Source: CALMEH01 sp031409875 (GTDB lineage Bacteria > Acidobacteriota > Blastocatellia > Pyrinomonadales > Pyrinomonadaceae). From it: DNA of 64,000 nucleotides. The translations under genes were made by a program, and so were the position numbers. The notes below the pieces were generated by a model, which was given only the letters and a program-made list of their open reading frames with translations, was not told the origin of the DNA and ran no database searches. Each line of letters begins with the position of its first letter. Position 1 is the first letter of the stretch. The DNA is taken from contig JANNYB010000063.1 of assembly GCA_031409875.1 (NCBI GenBank), positions 30,250 through 94,249 on the forward strand, read 5' to 3'. This document shows, one piece after another, positions 1 to 7,648 of this stretch.

Positions 1-1275
1 GCCGATTTTGATGCCGAGTTTTTCGGTAATATCCGTGAACTTTCCGTTTTCCAAAATCTCGATACCGCCGATGCTGCCAATCCATAAACGCCCGTCGCCG
101 TCTAAAAAAAGCGACTGCACGACATCATAAAGCAACCCGTCGCGTTTGGCGTAATTCTTGATTTTCCCGTCTTTGTAATAAGACAAACCGCTAAACGAAC
201 CAATCCAAACGCCGCCCGCGTGGTCTTCCAAAATCGGATAAACATTTTTTCCCGCCAAACCTTCGGCAGTTGATACGGAAGCGACGACGCGCGGCGTAAT
301 GCGGTTGATGCCGCGCTCGTTCGTTCCCGCCCAAAGTGTTCCTTCACGGTCAACCAATAAAGTCCTTATGTAATTGCTCGAAAGTCCTTCGCCCGTGCCG
401 AAACAGGCAAAACGGTTTTCGCCAAAACGACACAAGCCGTCTTTTTCCGTGCCGAGCCAAATCGCGCCCGCACGGTCTTTGACCAAACTAAGCACACGGC
501 TGCGCGGCATTCCGTCTTTCGCGGAAACGGTTGTCATTGCGCCGTCCTTTAATTTAAATAACGCGCCCGCCGCCGCCAGCCACAACGCGCCGTCGCCGTC
601 TTCGAGCAGCGGCACAAAAGCAAAATAATTAAACGTCTGATCGGGAGAAATTTGTTCGGCGGCAAACGGCAAATCATAGTGCGCCTCGCGCCCGTCTTTA
701 CTGACCGAGCGCAAACCGTTCTTATCCATTTCCCAGTGAACGCCGGAAGGCGAAACGTAAATTTTATAATTTCTAAAATCGTCTTGATTTTCAACCGAAA
801 AATTCCCGTCGCGCAAACGCGCCAAACTGCCTTCAGTAAAAATTAAAAGGCTGTTATCCAAATCTCTCTGAACTTGAGTAATCTGATTTGACGGCAAACC
901 GTCTGCGGTCGTAAAAGCGCGAAACCGCCCGTTGCGGTAACGAATCAACCCGCTTTCTTCCGTGCCGAGCCAAAGTGTGCCGTCTGCGTCGGCAAACATA
1001 TTTATAAAGCGATTGGTCGTTAAATTTTCGGAATTGCTTTTATTAAAAACCGTAAAGCGCACGCCGTCAAACCTTACAAGTCCGTCAAGCGTGGTCATCC
1101 ACAAATAACCGTCGGGCGTGTTTGCTATGGCATAAACCGAATTCTGCGGCAAGCCGTTATCGGCAGTCCACGAGTCAAAACGATACTGTGCTTGTCCGTG
1201 CGTAACTTGCAGAATAACGAGTATTAACAAAATTGACGGCAGTTTGAGTTTTCGTTTGGACAAAATTGAACGCAT
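1..1275 (-). CDS. Two-component regulator propeller protein, N-terminal part (truncated by window edge)
   Basis: The minus strand is open from an ATG at 1275 to the first base of the window (425 codons, no stop), so the 3' end lies outside. The product starts with a short basic region and a hydrophobic segment (about residues 10-30), consistent with a signal peptide. It then shows repeated blades with the signature of Reg_prop propellers: DGLPQNSV, DGYLWMTTLDGL, DGTLWLGTEESGL, GAIWLGTEKDGL, GTLWAGTNERG and GRLWIGSIGG. Proteins of this family sense periplasmic signals and usually continue into a Y_Y_Y domain, a membrane helix and a histidine kinase or GGDEF output. That part is not visible here. 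No Shine-Dalgarno sequence is obvious before the ATG. Confidence 0.85.
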   Translation of the reverse strand, partial: MRSILSKRKLKLPSILLILVILQVTHGQAQYRFDSWTADNGLPQNSVYAIANTPDGYLWMTTLDGLVRFDGVRFTVFNKSNSENLTTNRFINMFADADGTLWLGTEESGLIRYRNGRFRAFTTADGLPSNQITQVQRDLDNSLLIFTEGSLARLRDGNFSVENQDDFRNYKIYVSPSGVHWEMDKNGLRSVSKDGREAHYDLPFAAEQISPDQTFNYFAFVPLLEDGDGALWLAAAGALFKLKDGAMTTVSAKDGMPRSRVLSLVKDRAGAIWLGTEKDGLCRFGENRFACFGTGEGLSSNYIRTLLVDREGTLWAGTNERGINRITPRVVASVSTAEGLAGKNVYPILEDHAGGVWIGSFSGLSYYKDGKIKNYAKRDGLLYDVVQSLFLDGDGRLWIGSIGGIEILENGKFTDITEKLGIKIG

Positions 1276-1409
1276 ATCAGGTTTTATTTTAATGCTTTAA
1301 TTTTGGGTAATGTGAAACAAATCTATAACAGAATCAACCATTTAGCAAGTTAATTTGAAAGTGCGAAAAACTCTTTTCAAAAAAAAGATAATTATTTTGA
1401 AAAAATCTC

Positions 1410-1438
1410 TTGTAATTGTTTAAGAAATAATGTATAAA
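1410..1438 (+). promoter_or_regulatory. Predicted sigma-70-type promoter
   Basis: TTGTAA at 1410-1415 and TATAAA at 1433-1438 are separated by 17 bp, about 47 bp before the ATG of the glycine-zipper gene. The region is very AT-rich, so a chance match is possible. Confidence 0.4.
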
Positions 1439-1485
1439 TCATAGCGGACAAACTATTTCCAGTTTTTTGATATTTAGGAGGACCA

Positions 1486-2553
1486 ATGAAGCTAACCAGA
1501 AATCTTTTAGCTCTTTTCGTAAATCTTTCCCTTGTTTCCGCAACTTTCCTGAGTTTCGCAATCCAAAGCGCACACTCCCAAGACACAAAAATCGCATTAC
1601 AACGCGGCTACCGAACCGGCTATTCTGACGGTTATATGTCGGGTTATCGTGATTCGTTGGATAATCAAGCGAAAAACTTTTCGAAACACAGCGAATATAC
1701 CAAAGCCGACCGTGCTTTTAACAAAGACTACGGCAATTTGGAAGATTACCGCGACGGATACCAGCAAGGTTTTGAAACGGGTTACACCACCGGATTCGAC
1801 AAAAAAGCGTTTGACGCAACGATTCCGAGCGATTTGAAAAAACGCGGCGCGGTTGCCACGACAACGAACAACCAAACCGATACAAATTCAACGAATTCAA
1901 CACCAACAAAGGAAACTTCGACAACCGAAAACAATAATCAAGTTTCCGAAAACAATAACAATCAAATAAATACGACGACGGAAAACACGAGTTATCTTTC
2001 AAACAACGACGCGATAATTCTGATTCCGACGAACACGGATTTTACCATCGAACTGCTTGATGAAATTACGACCGAACGTAGCAAAGTCGGCGATAAATTT
2101 ACGGCACGAATTATTTCGCCCGTCGAATTAACGGGCGCGATTGTCGAAGGAAAAATCGCAAAAATCCAAAAACCCGGCAGAATAAAACGCCGCGCCGAAG
2201 TCGTTCTGACATTTGACAGAATCATTTTGGCGGAAAATCGTTGGAGCAATTTCAACGCGATTTTGACCGAAATTTTGCCTTCAAAAGGCGACAACGTAAA
2301 AAATGTTGACACCGAAGGCACGGTCAAAGGTAAAAGTTCGTTGAAGTCCGACGCAGTTAAAGTCGGCGCATCAACGGGAACAGGCTTGGTTGTCGGCGCA
2401 GTCGTCGGCGGTCCGGTTGGCGCAGCAGTCGGCGCAGGTGTCGGCGCAGCTTTCGGTGTCGGCGCAGTCGTCGTCGAACGCGGCAAACACATCCGGCTCA
2501 ACAAAAACCAACAATTAAAAATCAAAACTGTTTATGAAACACAGATTAGATAG
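1486..2553 (+). CDS. Exported glycine-zipper protein (355 aa)
   Basis: The ATG follows AGGAGG closely, which fixes the start. Residues 1-31 look like a signal peptide ending near AHSQD. A Tyr/Gly-rich part follows (about 40-105: RGYRTGYSDGYMSGYRDS, DGYQQGFETGYTTGF), then a low-complexity Asn/Thr linker (about 120-170). A folded region follows (about 175-280), and then a glycine zipper (about 290-330) made of repeated VGA/VGG blocks that can form a membrane-embedded hairpin. The ending is basic. Glycine-zipper proteins usually insert into or span membranes; the exact role is unknown. Codons 2 and 3 of a following palindromic element begin at the last base of its TAG stop. Confidence 0.8.
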   Translation: MKLTRNLLALFVNLSLVSATFLSFAIQSAHSQDTKIALQRGYRTGYSDGYMSGYRDSLDNQAKNFSKHSEYTKADRAFNKDYGNLEDYRDGYQQGFETGYTTGFDKKAFDATIPSDLKKRGAVATTTNNQTDTNSTNSTPTKETSTTENNNQVSENNNNQINTTTENTSYLSNNDAIILIPTNTDFTIELLDEITTERSKVGDKFTARIISPVELTGAIVEGKIAKIQKPGRIKRRAEVVLTFDRIILAENRWSNFNAILTEILPSKGDNVKNVDTEGTVKGKSSLKSDAVKVGASTGTGLVVGAVVGGPVGAAVGAGVGAAFGVGAVVVERGKHIRLNKNQQLKIKTVYETQIR

Positions 2554-2630
2554 TTCAGAGTATCGCCTTCAGGCGATTGGTCTGCCGCGCTTCGCTGGCG
2601 GACTTCACGCATAAATGCGTAACTCTGAAC
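2553..2630. repeat. Palindromic repeat with three inner mini-hairpins (GTTCAGAGT family)
   Basis: Outer arms GTTCAGAGT (2553-2561) and ACTCTGAAC (2622-2630) enclose three small hairpins: TCGCCTTCAGGCGA, a CCGC...GCGG stem around GCGCTTCGCT, and ACGCATAAATGCGT. The same outer arms and the same GCTTCGCT-type core recur at 30141-30214. Related cores lie at 4161-4228, 5910-5996 and 52351-52630. Confidence 0.75.
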
Positions 2631-2675
2631 ATTGATTTTCCTTGGCGCGAGAAACCGAGCAATCTGCGCCGCTTT

Positions 2676-2742
2676 ATCCGCGAAATCCGCCACAAGCCTT
2701 TTCATTCTCCTTTGGCTTCAGACGGTTTCGCGGATTTTTTTA
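2676..2742 (+). terminator. Probable intrinsic terminator with nested stem
   Basis: ATCCGCGAAA (2676-2685) pairs with TTTCGCGGAT (2726-2735), and an inner AAGCC/GGCTT stem sits inside the loop. A run of seven T follows directly. It is positioned to end transcription of the glycine-zipper gene. Confidence 0.55.
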
Positions 2743-2775
2743 TTTACAATTTTTCAAAATTCCATGAGATATTGA

Positions 2776-3165
2776 CTACCGCAATTTATCTAAAAATTTG
2801 TTAATTTTCTCTTTTCTTAATCCAATGAATCGAAGTAAAATTGCAACAAAGAAATACCCGACAATGTGAAATGGAATCCAAATATAAATCATTCGTTCAT
2901 CAAACAGAATTCCTTCACCTTTTGTAATGGTTTTATCTCCTTGAGTAATTATTAGGACAAAAAATATTCCATCGAACAGCAAAAATATTATGCTCGAACG
3001 GAAAAAATATTTCGCCCAATTCTCTTCCATTATTTTTTTCGATTTATCTTTTCCAAACTTGTAGTAGAAAAAAGCAGTTAGGCAAATCAAAATCATTAAG
3101 ATAACCGTTGCCAAAAATATAAGCACGCCAAGTAACCCGTGTAATTCCAAATTCACAACACCCAT
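2776..3165 (-). CDS. Small membrane protein of unknown function (129 aa)
   Basis: I do not recognise the family. The protein has three or four hydrophobic segments, at about residues 8-35, 55-75, 90-112 and possibly a re-entrant stretch between them, and a Lys-rich C-terminus (RKEKINKFLDKLR). The ATG at 3165 lies 6 bp after the dapA stop, with an AGGT ribosome-binding site inside the end of dapA, so the two are probably co-transcribed. The base composition is more AT-rich than that of dapA. No active-site motif is visible. Confidence 0.65.
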   Translation of the reverse strand: MGVVNLELHGLLGVLIFLATVILMILICLTAFFYYKFGKDKSKKIMEENWAKYFFRSSIIFLLFDGIFFVLIITQGDKTITKGEGILFDERMIYIWIPFHIVGYFFVAILLRFIGLRKEKINKFLDKLR

Positions 3166-3171
3166 AATTAC

Positions 3172-4065
3172 CTATAAATCAGCTAAAATTTCGCGCAACT
3201 TCTTTTTTGCCGCGTCGGTTGCGGGAACGAGCGGCAAGCGTAAATTTTCTTCCAACAAACCCAATTCCTTCATCACGAATTTGCACGGCGCGGGCGAGGC
3301 TTCGATAAAATTTGCTTCCATTAACGGCAAGATTTTGTAATGAATTTTTCGCGCCGCAGTCCACGCGCCATCCAAGGCTTTTTCGACCATTTTTGAAGTT
3401 AAATCGGGAAATTCATTCGCGCAAACCGAAACTAATCCGTCTGCGCCAATTGCGATTAAAGGCAAAGTCGTGGCATCATCACCGGAAAAAACTTTGAAAT
3501 TTTTTGGGCGTTTATCGCAAATCTGCATAATTTGTGAAAAATTGCCCGACGCTTCTTTTGTCGCAACAATATTTTCGTAAGTTTCAGCTAATTTCAGAGT
3601 CGTTTCCGCCGAGATATTTGAAGCCGTGCGCGAAGGCACATTGTAGAGCATTATCGGAAACTTTTTGACCGATTTCGCAATCTCGCCGAAGTGCGCGAGC
3701 ATTCCGTCTTGCGTCGGACGATTGTAATAAGGCGCAACAATCAACGCGCCGTCTGCGCCTAGTTCTCTAACTTTTCGCGTAAAATCAATCGTCGCCGCCG
3801 TGTTGTTGCTGCCTGTTCCGGCGATGACTTTGGCTTTAAGTTTATGCGCGACTTCGACCGTCATTTTGATAACGTGCAGTTTTTCCGCTTCCGACATCGT
3901 CGCCGATTCGCCCGTTGTGCCGCACGGAATCACGATTTTCACGCCATTATTAATTTGCCGTTCAACTAAACTGCGAAAACATTTATCATCAACCGAACCG
4001 TCCTTGTGAAACGGCGTAACCAGCGCAACCGCACAGCCGCGCATCCAATCAATTTTCATCGTCAT
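3172..4065 (-). CDS. dapA: 4-hydroxy-tetrahydrodipicolinate synthase
   Basis: This cytosolic TIM-barrel enzyme condenses pyruvate with aspartate semialdehyde, the first committed step of lysine and meso-diaminopimelate synthesis. The 297-aa length fits the family. GTTGES (the substrate-binding loop, about residue 50), the catalytic Tyr in LYNVPSR (about Y141) and the Schiff-base Lys in ATKEASGN (about K170) are all present. I start at the ATG at 4065 because GGGA sits about 7 nt upstream. A TTG at 4077 would add four residues, and a second ATG at 4059 is also possible. The gene is followed at 6 bp by a small membrane protein on the same strand. Confidence 0.95.
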   Translation of the reverse strand: MTMKIDWMRGCAVALVTPFHKDGSVDDKCFRSLVERQINNGVKIVIPCGTTGESATMSEAEKLHVIKMTVEVAHKLKAKVIAGTGSNNTAATIDFTRKVRELGADGALIVAPYYNRPTQDGMLAHFGEIAKSVKKFPIMLYNVPSRTASNISAETTLKLAETYENIVATKEASGNFSQIMQICDKRPKNFKVFSGDDATTLPLIAIGADGLVSVCANEFPDLTSKMVEKALDGAWTAARKIHYKILPLMEANFIEASPAPCKFVMKELGLLEENLRLPLVPATDAAKKKLREILADL

Positions 4066-4084
4066 AAATTTTCCCAAAGAATTT

Positions 4085-4288
4085 GTTCACAGATGAATAC
4101 AGATTTATTTTTAATTTTAAGCAGGTGAGCAAAAATTCTGCTGGATTTTGTTTCGCGTTCGGAGTTCCAACTTTAGTTGGTTTGCGCCGCGCTTCGCTGG
4201 CGCAAGAGCCAGCTAAAGCTGGAACTCCAAACTTTTCACAATGCCTCATTACTTTTTACTCACCTGCTTATCTGTGTTCATCTGTGGA
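4085..4288. repeat. Nested palindromic element
   Basis: Outer arms are TTCACAGATGAATACAGAT with AAGCAGGTGAGCAAAAA on the left, and their reverse complements (4253-4288) on the right. Inside sits a second palindrome with arms GGAGTTCCA / TGGAACTCC (4161-4228). It carries CCAACTTTAGTTGG, a GCGCC...GGCGC stem and CCAGCTAAAGCTGG. The outer arm word (CTGTGTTCATCTGTGGATAA) recurs at 21957-22041. The whole dapA-M23 gap is this element; I see no gene in it. Confidence 0.75.
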
Positions 4289-4361
4289 TAATATGTCTTT
4301 TTCTTCTTAGAAAGTATATTCTTATCATCAGCAAAGTTACAAAAACGCATTATCAGAATTT

Positions 4362-4970
4362 ATGAGTTTTATAAAATTTTTCGTCATTGCCGCCTTTTTT
4401 TTCGGGCAGATTAATTGTAATTCGTCCGAAGCACAAACAAATAAAAAAGAAACCGCGCCAACGCCGACACCGAAAACTATTGCCGATAGTTTTGCTTATC
4501 CCATTGGTAAAACTGAAACTTCAACACAAGCGAAAGACAAAAAAGATGATTGGTATAACGCCCAAGATTTCGGCGAAAACAATCATCTCGGCGAAGATTG
4601 GAACAAAAATTCGGGCGGCAATACAGATTGCGGCGAAGCAGTTTTTGCATCGGCAAACGGCACGATTATTTATGCCGAAAACGCCGGAACAGGTTGGGGA
4701 AATGTTGTCATCATCGAACATAATCTGCCCGACGGCACAAAAGTTCAATCGCTTTACGGACATCTGCAAAAAATCTTAAAAACCAGCGGCGAAGTAAAAA
4801 AACGCGAACAAATCGGCGAAGTCGGAAACGCCGACGGCAAATATCTCTGCCATTTACATTTTGAACTGCGCGAAGAAAATTGTCCCGATTGGAACGCAGC
4901 GGGCGGCGGTTATTCAGCCGAAAGAAAAGGCTGGCTTGATCCGTCTGATTTTATTGACGAACACCGATAA
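4362..4970 (+). CDS. M23-family (LytM-like) metallopeptidase, exported
   Basis: The protein (202 aa) is probably a periplasmic cell-wall endopeptidase. Residues 1-25 form a signal peptide; a Cys at about residue 20 could be lipidated, but the lipobox is poor. A Thr/Pro linker follows. The zinc-site motifs of M23 are present: HLGEDW (H-x3-D, about residues 76-81) and the HxH in CHLHFE (about 167-171). An intervening GTGWGNVVIIEH segment and YGHL strand fit the family fold. It is a minimal single-domain enzyme with no LysM or coiled coil, and it stands alone, convergent with the YitT gene, which ends 2 bp further on. Confidence 0.85.
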   Translation: MSFIKFFVIAAFFFGQINCNSSEAQTNKKETAPTPTPKTIADSFAYPIGKTETSTQAKDKKDDWYNAQDFGENNHLGEDWNKNSGGNTDCGEAVFASANGTIIYAENAGTGWGNVVIIEHNLPDGTKVQSLYGHLQKILKTSGEVKKREQIGEVGNADGKYLCHLHFELREENCPDWNAAGGGYSAERKGWLDPSDFIDEHR

Positions 4971-4971
4971 T

Positions 4972-5820
4972 TTAATGAAACTCGTTCTTTTTGATTAAGC
5001 CGCCTTCGACATCTGCGATATTGTGAACAATGATGAAAGCGTTGCGGTCAATCTCTTTCACAGCGCGTTTTATTTCGCCGATTTCGAGCCGCGTAACGAC
5101 AACGTATAAAATGTCGCGTTCGGTTTCGCTCACGCCGCCTTGTCCTTTGTAAATCGTTACGCTTCGCCCAAGATTTTCGACCAGCGAGATTCTGATTAGT
5201 TCATAGCAATCGGAAACAATAATAACGGCGTGATATTCTTCGATGCCGTAGAGCAGAAAATCAATCGTTTTCGACGCGGCAAAATATGTCAAAATTGAAT
5301 AAAGCGCAACTTCAATGCCGAGAAAAAACGCCGCTGTAACAAAGATTCCGATGTTGAGAATCAGAATCACATCCGCAACTTTTAAGATGCTCGATTTTTT
5401 GCTAATTAAAAGCGCGGCGATTTCCGTGCCGTCCAAAACCGCGCCGCCACGAATCGCTAAACCAATTCCCGCACCGATAAAAAATCCGCCAAACACAGCA
5501 GTCAAAAGCAAATCAGGCGTAACATCGGGAAATTTTACAGTTGCTAAAACAATTGCCAAACCCGCAATCGCCAACGCACTTTTGAGAGCAAATTTCTGTC
5601 CAATTTGTTTGTAACCGAGAACGATAAACGGCAAATTGATAACCACTAAAAGAATCGAAAGAGGCAAACCGCCAACCGCCGCCACGAGCATCGAAACGCC
5701 AGTTACACCGCCATCAATAAAATGACTCGACAACAAAAAACCTTTAATCCCGAACGCCGCCGAGAAAATTCCGAGTATAATTAAAACAACATTCGCGCCT
5801 TCGCTGATAATTTTTTTCAT
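4972..5820 (-). CDS. YitT family membrane protein with C-terminal DUF2179 domain
   Basis: The 282-aa product has five or six hydrophobic helices within residues 1-195, including the typical GVTGVSMLVAAVGGLPLSI segment and the GIGLAIRGGAVLDGTE loop. A soluble C-terminal domain (about 200-280) contains GRSVTIYKGQGGVSETERDIL, the DUF2179 signature. Members sit in the inner membrane; their transport role is not established. Length and order match the family. The ATG at 5820 is followed by several Lys codons; no strong ribosome-binding site is visible upstream, apart from a weak AAGGGG. Confidence 0.85.
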   Translation of the reverse strand: MKKIISEGANVVLIILGIFSAAFGIKGFLLSSHFIDGGVTGVSMLVAAVGGLPLSILLVVINLPFIVLGYKQIGQKFALKSALAIAGLAIVLATVKFPDVTPDLLLTAVFGGFFIGAGIGLAIRGGAVLDGTEIAALLISKKSSILKVADVILILNIGIFVTAAFFLGIEVALYSILTYFAASKTIDFLLYGIEEYHAVIIVSDCYELIRISLVENLGRSVTIYKGQGGVSETERDILYVVVTRLEIGEIKRAVKEIDRNAFIIVHNIADVEGGLIKKNEFH

Positions 5821-5870
5821 AAATCCCCCTTGAAAAGTTATTCTATCTTAACTTTTTTACGCGATTTATT

Positions 5871-6024
5871 AGAGCAATTTTAAAATTATCTAGTATTCGT
5901 TCGGAGTTCGGAGTTCCAACTTCAGTTGGCTTTCCGCCGCGCTTCGCTGGCGGAAACACGCTGAAAGCGTGAAGAACCAGCTAAAGCTGGAACTCCAAAC
6001 ACCAGAAAACTTAAAAATTGCTCT
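5871..6024. repeat. Nested palindromic element (GGAGTTCCAAC family)
   Basis: AGAGCAATTTTAA (5871-5883) pairs with TTAAAAATTGCTCT (6011-6024). Within it lies a palindrome with arms GGAGTTCCAA / TTGGAACTCC-like, carrying CCAACTTCAGTTGG, TCCGCC...GGCGGA, CACGCTGAAAGCGTG and CCAGCTAAAGCTGG. The inner part is closely related to the element at 4161-4228. Confidence 0.7.
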
Positions 6025-6067
6025 ATTTATGTTTTGCGGCAAAGTTTAATTGATACGTTGTTTTAAG

Positions 6068-6730
6068 CTAATTTGTCGGTGGTATCGGTTCTTCCTGTCT
6101 TTTCGGGGCTTTTTTGATGTGGCGTGCGCTCTGCCATTGGGCGAGTTTCACGGGATTGTCGAAATAGACGTTGTGCATAATCGAATCGAGGATTTTTTCG
6201 GCGTTCATCCCGTCTTCGATTTGTTCGTCAATTCCGGCGGTTGCGCCGACGCTTTCAATCTTGCCGCTTGCCTTGGCGGTCATTGCCGCTTCCATTGCGT
6301 TGATGTCGGCTTCCAATTCATCCGCCAAAGTTGCAGGAATTCCGAGACCGGCAAATTCGGCGGCAAACCGTCGCGCTTCGACGACAAATTCGCGGGCAGT
6401 TGCCAATAAAAGTTGGTCGCTATCGTTATCGGGAACACGAAAAAGACGGCGAAAACCCGCGTCATCAATATTCAAAGCCCGTGCCGTGCGCGAATATCTT
6501 TTCATCTTGCGGCGAATCGCGGCGCGAATTGTAGATTTTTGCTCCACAGCGCGACCGCTGGCACCGGAAAGTTGTGCGGCAGAATAATTTTCCAACGCGG
6601 TAATTGCCGCCCGCACAATCACAAAATTGGCAACGGCTTCGGGCAAAGTTTTATAATCATTGAAGTTTGCCGTATCAAATGCCGCCGTGCTGATAAACAT
6701 ATCCAAAATGTTCTGTTCTCTATCGGTCAT
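6068..6730 (-). CDS. Orphan protein downstream of a 21-bp tandem array (220 aa)
   Basis: I cannot assign a function. The ATG at 6730 has a good AAGGAG ribosome-binding site. The protein is soluble and largely alpha-helical, with no signal peptide or membrane segment. It has an Ala-rich N-terminal helical region and a very basic patch (AIRRKMKRYSRTARAL, about residues 70-85). RRLFRVPDNDSDQLLLATARE follows, and then a long helical pair (about 110-150). The C-terminus is charged and Pro-rich (KKAPKRQEEPIPPTN). Directly 5' of it lies the 21-bp array at 6754-6983. A gene of similar length lies directly 3' of an unrelated 21-bp array at 29438, suggesting that array and gene form one unit. The basic patch would fit nucleic-acid binding, but that is inference. 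Confidence 0.75.
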   Translation of the reverse strand: MTDREQNILDMFISTAAFDTANFNDYKTLPEAVANFVIVRAAITALENYSAAQLSGASGRAVEQKSTIRAAIRRKMKRYSRTARALNIDDAGFRRLFRVPDNDSDQLLLATAREFVVEARRFAAEFAGLGIPATLADELEADINAMEAAMTAKASGKIESVGATAGIDEQIEDGMNAEKILDSIMHNVYFDNPVKLAQWQSARHIKKAPKRQEEPIPPTN

Positions 6731-6753
6731 ATTTAAGTTTCTCCTTGATAAAA

Positions 6754-6983
6754 CTATCGGTAATCGCGCTCAACTCATCGGTAAATCATCTGCACTCATC
6801 GGTAGCTTCGCTTAACTCATCGGTAAGCAGTCTGCACTCATCGGTAAATCATCTGCACCCATCGGTAAATGAAATTACCTCGTCGGTAACTCGTCTGCAC
6901 CAATCGGTAAATAAACTTCACTCATCGGTAAGTCGTCTGCACTCGCCGGTAAAACATCTGCACCAATCGGTAAGCAATCTGCA
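6754..6983. repeat. Tandem array of eleven 21-bp units, part constant and part variable
   Basis: On the plus strand each unit reads CTCATCGGTAA, a variable stretch of about 6-7 bases (for example ATCATCT, GCAGTCT, GTCGTCT), and then GCA. Ten units are exactly 21 bp; the first is 20 bp. Because 21 is a multiple of three, one plus-strand frame stays open and would give a heptad peptide (LHSSVNH-like). It would have to start at a TTG that overlaps the ribosome-binding site of the opposite-strand gene. On the gene's own strand all three frames contain stops. I therefore favour a non-coding role. The array begins 24 bp upstream of the ATG at 6730. Confidence 0.9.
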
Positions 6984-6986
6984 ATT

Positions 6987-7100
6987 TCCTAACGCTTGAG
7001 ATGACGTGGGGCGAAACCGCCACCACGCAACTTGGCAGAAACCAAAAACCTTCGATAACAAGGTCGCTGTTTCGCCCTCACGTCCATTGAATTGTTGGGC
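6987..7100 (-). other. Probable integron attC recombination site
   Basis: Read on the minus strand, the element starts GCCCAACAATTCAATGG and ends CTCAAGCGTTAGG, close to the usual attC termini (RYYYAAC ... GTTRRRY, with AACAATTC and TCAAGCGTTAG flanks). The arms GACGTGAGGGCGAAAC and GTTTCGCCCCACGTC form the imperfect inner stem expected for L boxes. The length of 114 bp is within the attC range. The last core is GTTAGGA, so the final base deviates. It lies 3' of the small gene at 7207-7470, as in a gene cassette. No integrase gene is present in the window. Confidence 0.6.
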
Positions 7101-7136
7101 ATTGCGTTGATTTCAAAAGAGTTGTTTCATGAATTT

Positions 7137-7171
7137 GCCTAAAAAGCCCACTTTTCAACAGGCTTTTAGGC
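7137..7171 (-). terminator. Terminator-like hairpin behind the cassette-like gene
   Basis: GCCTAAAAAGCC (7137-7148) pairs with GGCTTTTAGGC (7161-7171). It lies 36 bp after the stop of the 87-aa gene on the minus strand. There is no clear T-run, so termination is uncertain. Confidence 0.35.
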
Positions 7172-7206
7172 AGACTTAAACACTTTTTAGGTAAATCCCT
7201 TATATT

Positions 7207-7470
7207 CTATAACACATCATAAACAACAGTTGCATTACCCTGACCAGAAACAATTTTAACTTCAAGGGTAACTGCCATTACTAGAATATCAAAAGATTCT
7301 CCTTTTTTTATCTTCCCTTTAGTAGAGTCAAGACCTGATGCTATCACTTGAATCTCTTCAGGACCCACGTTGAAAATTCTATAAACAAAAGTTGTTGTTG
7401 TAGTTCCCCCCAATATCGTTGTAATCCACTGCCTTTCGCTACCACTAAGAACAATAGTTCCTTCTCTCAT
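7207..7470 (-). CDS. Small orphan protein, probable integron cassette gene (87 aa)
   Basis: The start at 7470 is chosen because AAAGGAG lies about 8 nt upstream; the frame is open further upstream without any start signal. The product begins MREGTIVLSGSERQW and is rich in beta-branched residues (TTTTTFVYRIFNVG, ILVMAVTLEVKIV), suggesting a small all-beta fold. There is no signal peptide or membrane helix. Its codon use is more AT-rich than that of most neighbours. With the attC-like site 107 bp downstream and a possible GTTGGGC core at 7636-7642 upstream, it would form a single-gene cassette of about 650 bp. Function unknown. Confidence 0.65.
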   Translation of the reverse strand: MREGTIVLSGSERQWITTILGGTTTTTFVYRIFNVGPEEIQVIASGLDSTKGKIKKGESFDILVMAVTLEVKIVSGQGNATVVYDVL

Positions 7471-7648
7471 AATAAATTCTCCTTTATATTGAATAAATAT
7501 TTTCACCTTTCTCCGTTTCTGGCAAAGTATCAAAGACGGAAATTAAATTTTCGGCTGTTGTAGTCATCTGTAATCTCCAAAGACAATTGAAAACTATAAT
7601 TGTCGAAATTCTCAACCGTTAATCAAAGGAAAGATGCCCAACTATTGA

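Noticed and set aside
1992..2525. 177-codon minus-strand frame inside the glycine-zipper gene
   Set aside because: Shadow of the Gly/Ala-rich plus-strand gene, which has a signal peptide and a strong ribosome-binding site.
2577..2804. Small frame after the glycine-zipper gene
   Set aside because: It runs through a palindromic repeat and a terminator-like hairpin and has no ribosome-binding site.
6754..6983. 21-bp array read as a CRISPR array
   Set aside because: Units follow each other without spacers; the constant part is only about 11 bases and the variable part about 7; no cas gene is in the window.
6745..6999. Plus-strand heptad-repeat protein (84 aa) over array 1
   Set aside because: It would start at a TTG inside the ribosome-binding site of the opposite gene, with no start signal of its own; the open frame follows from the 21-bp period.
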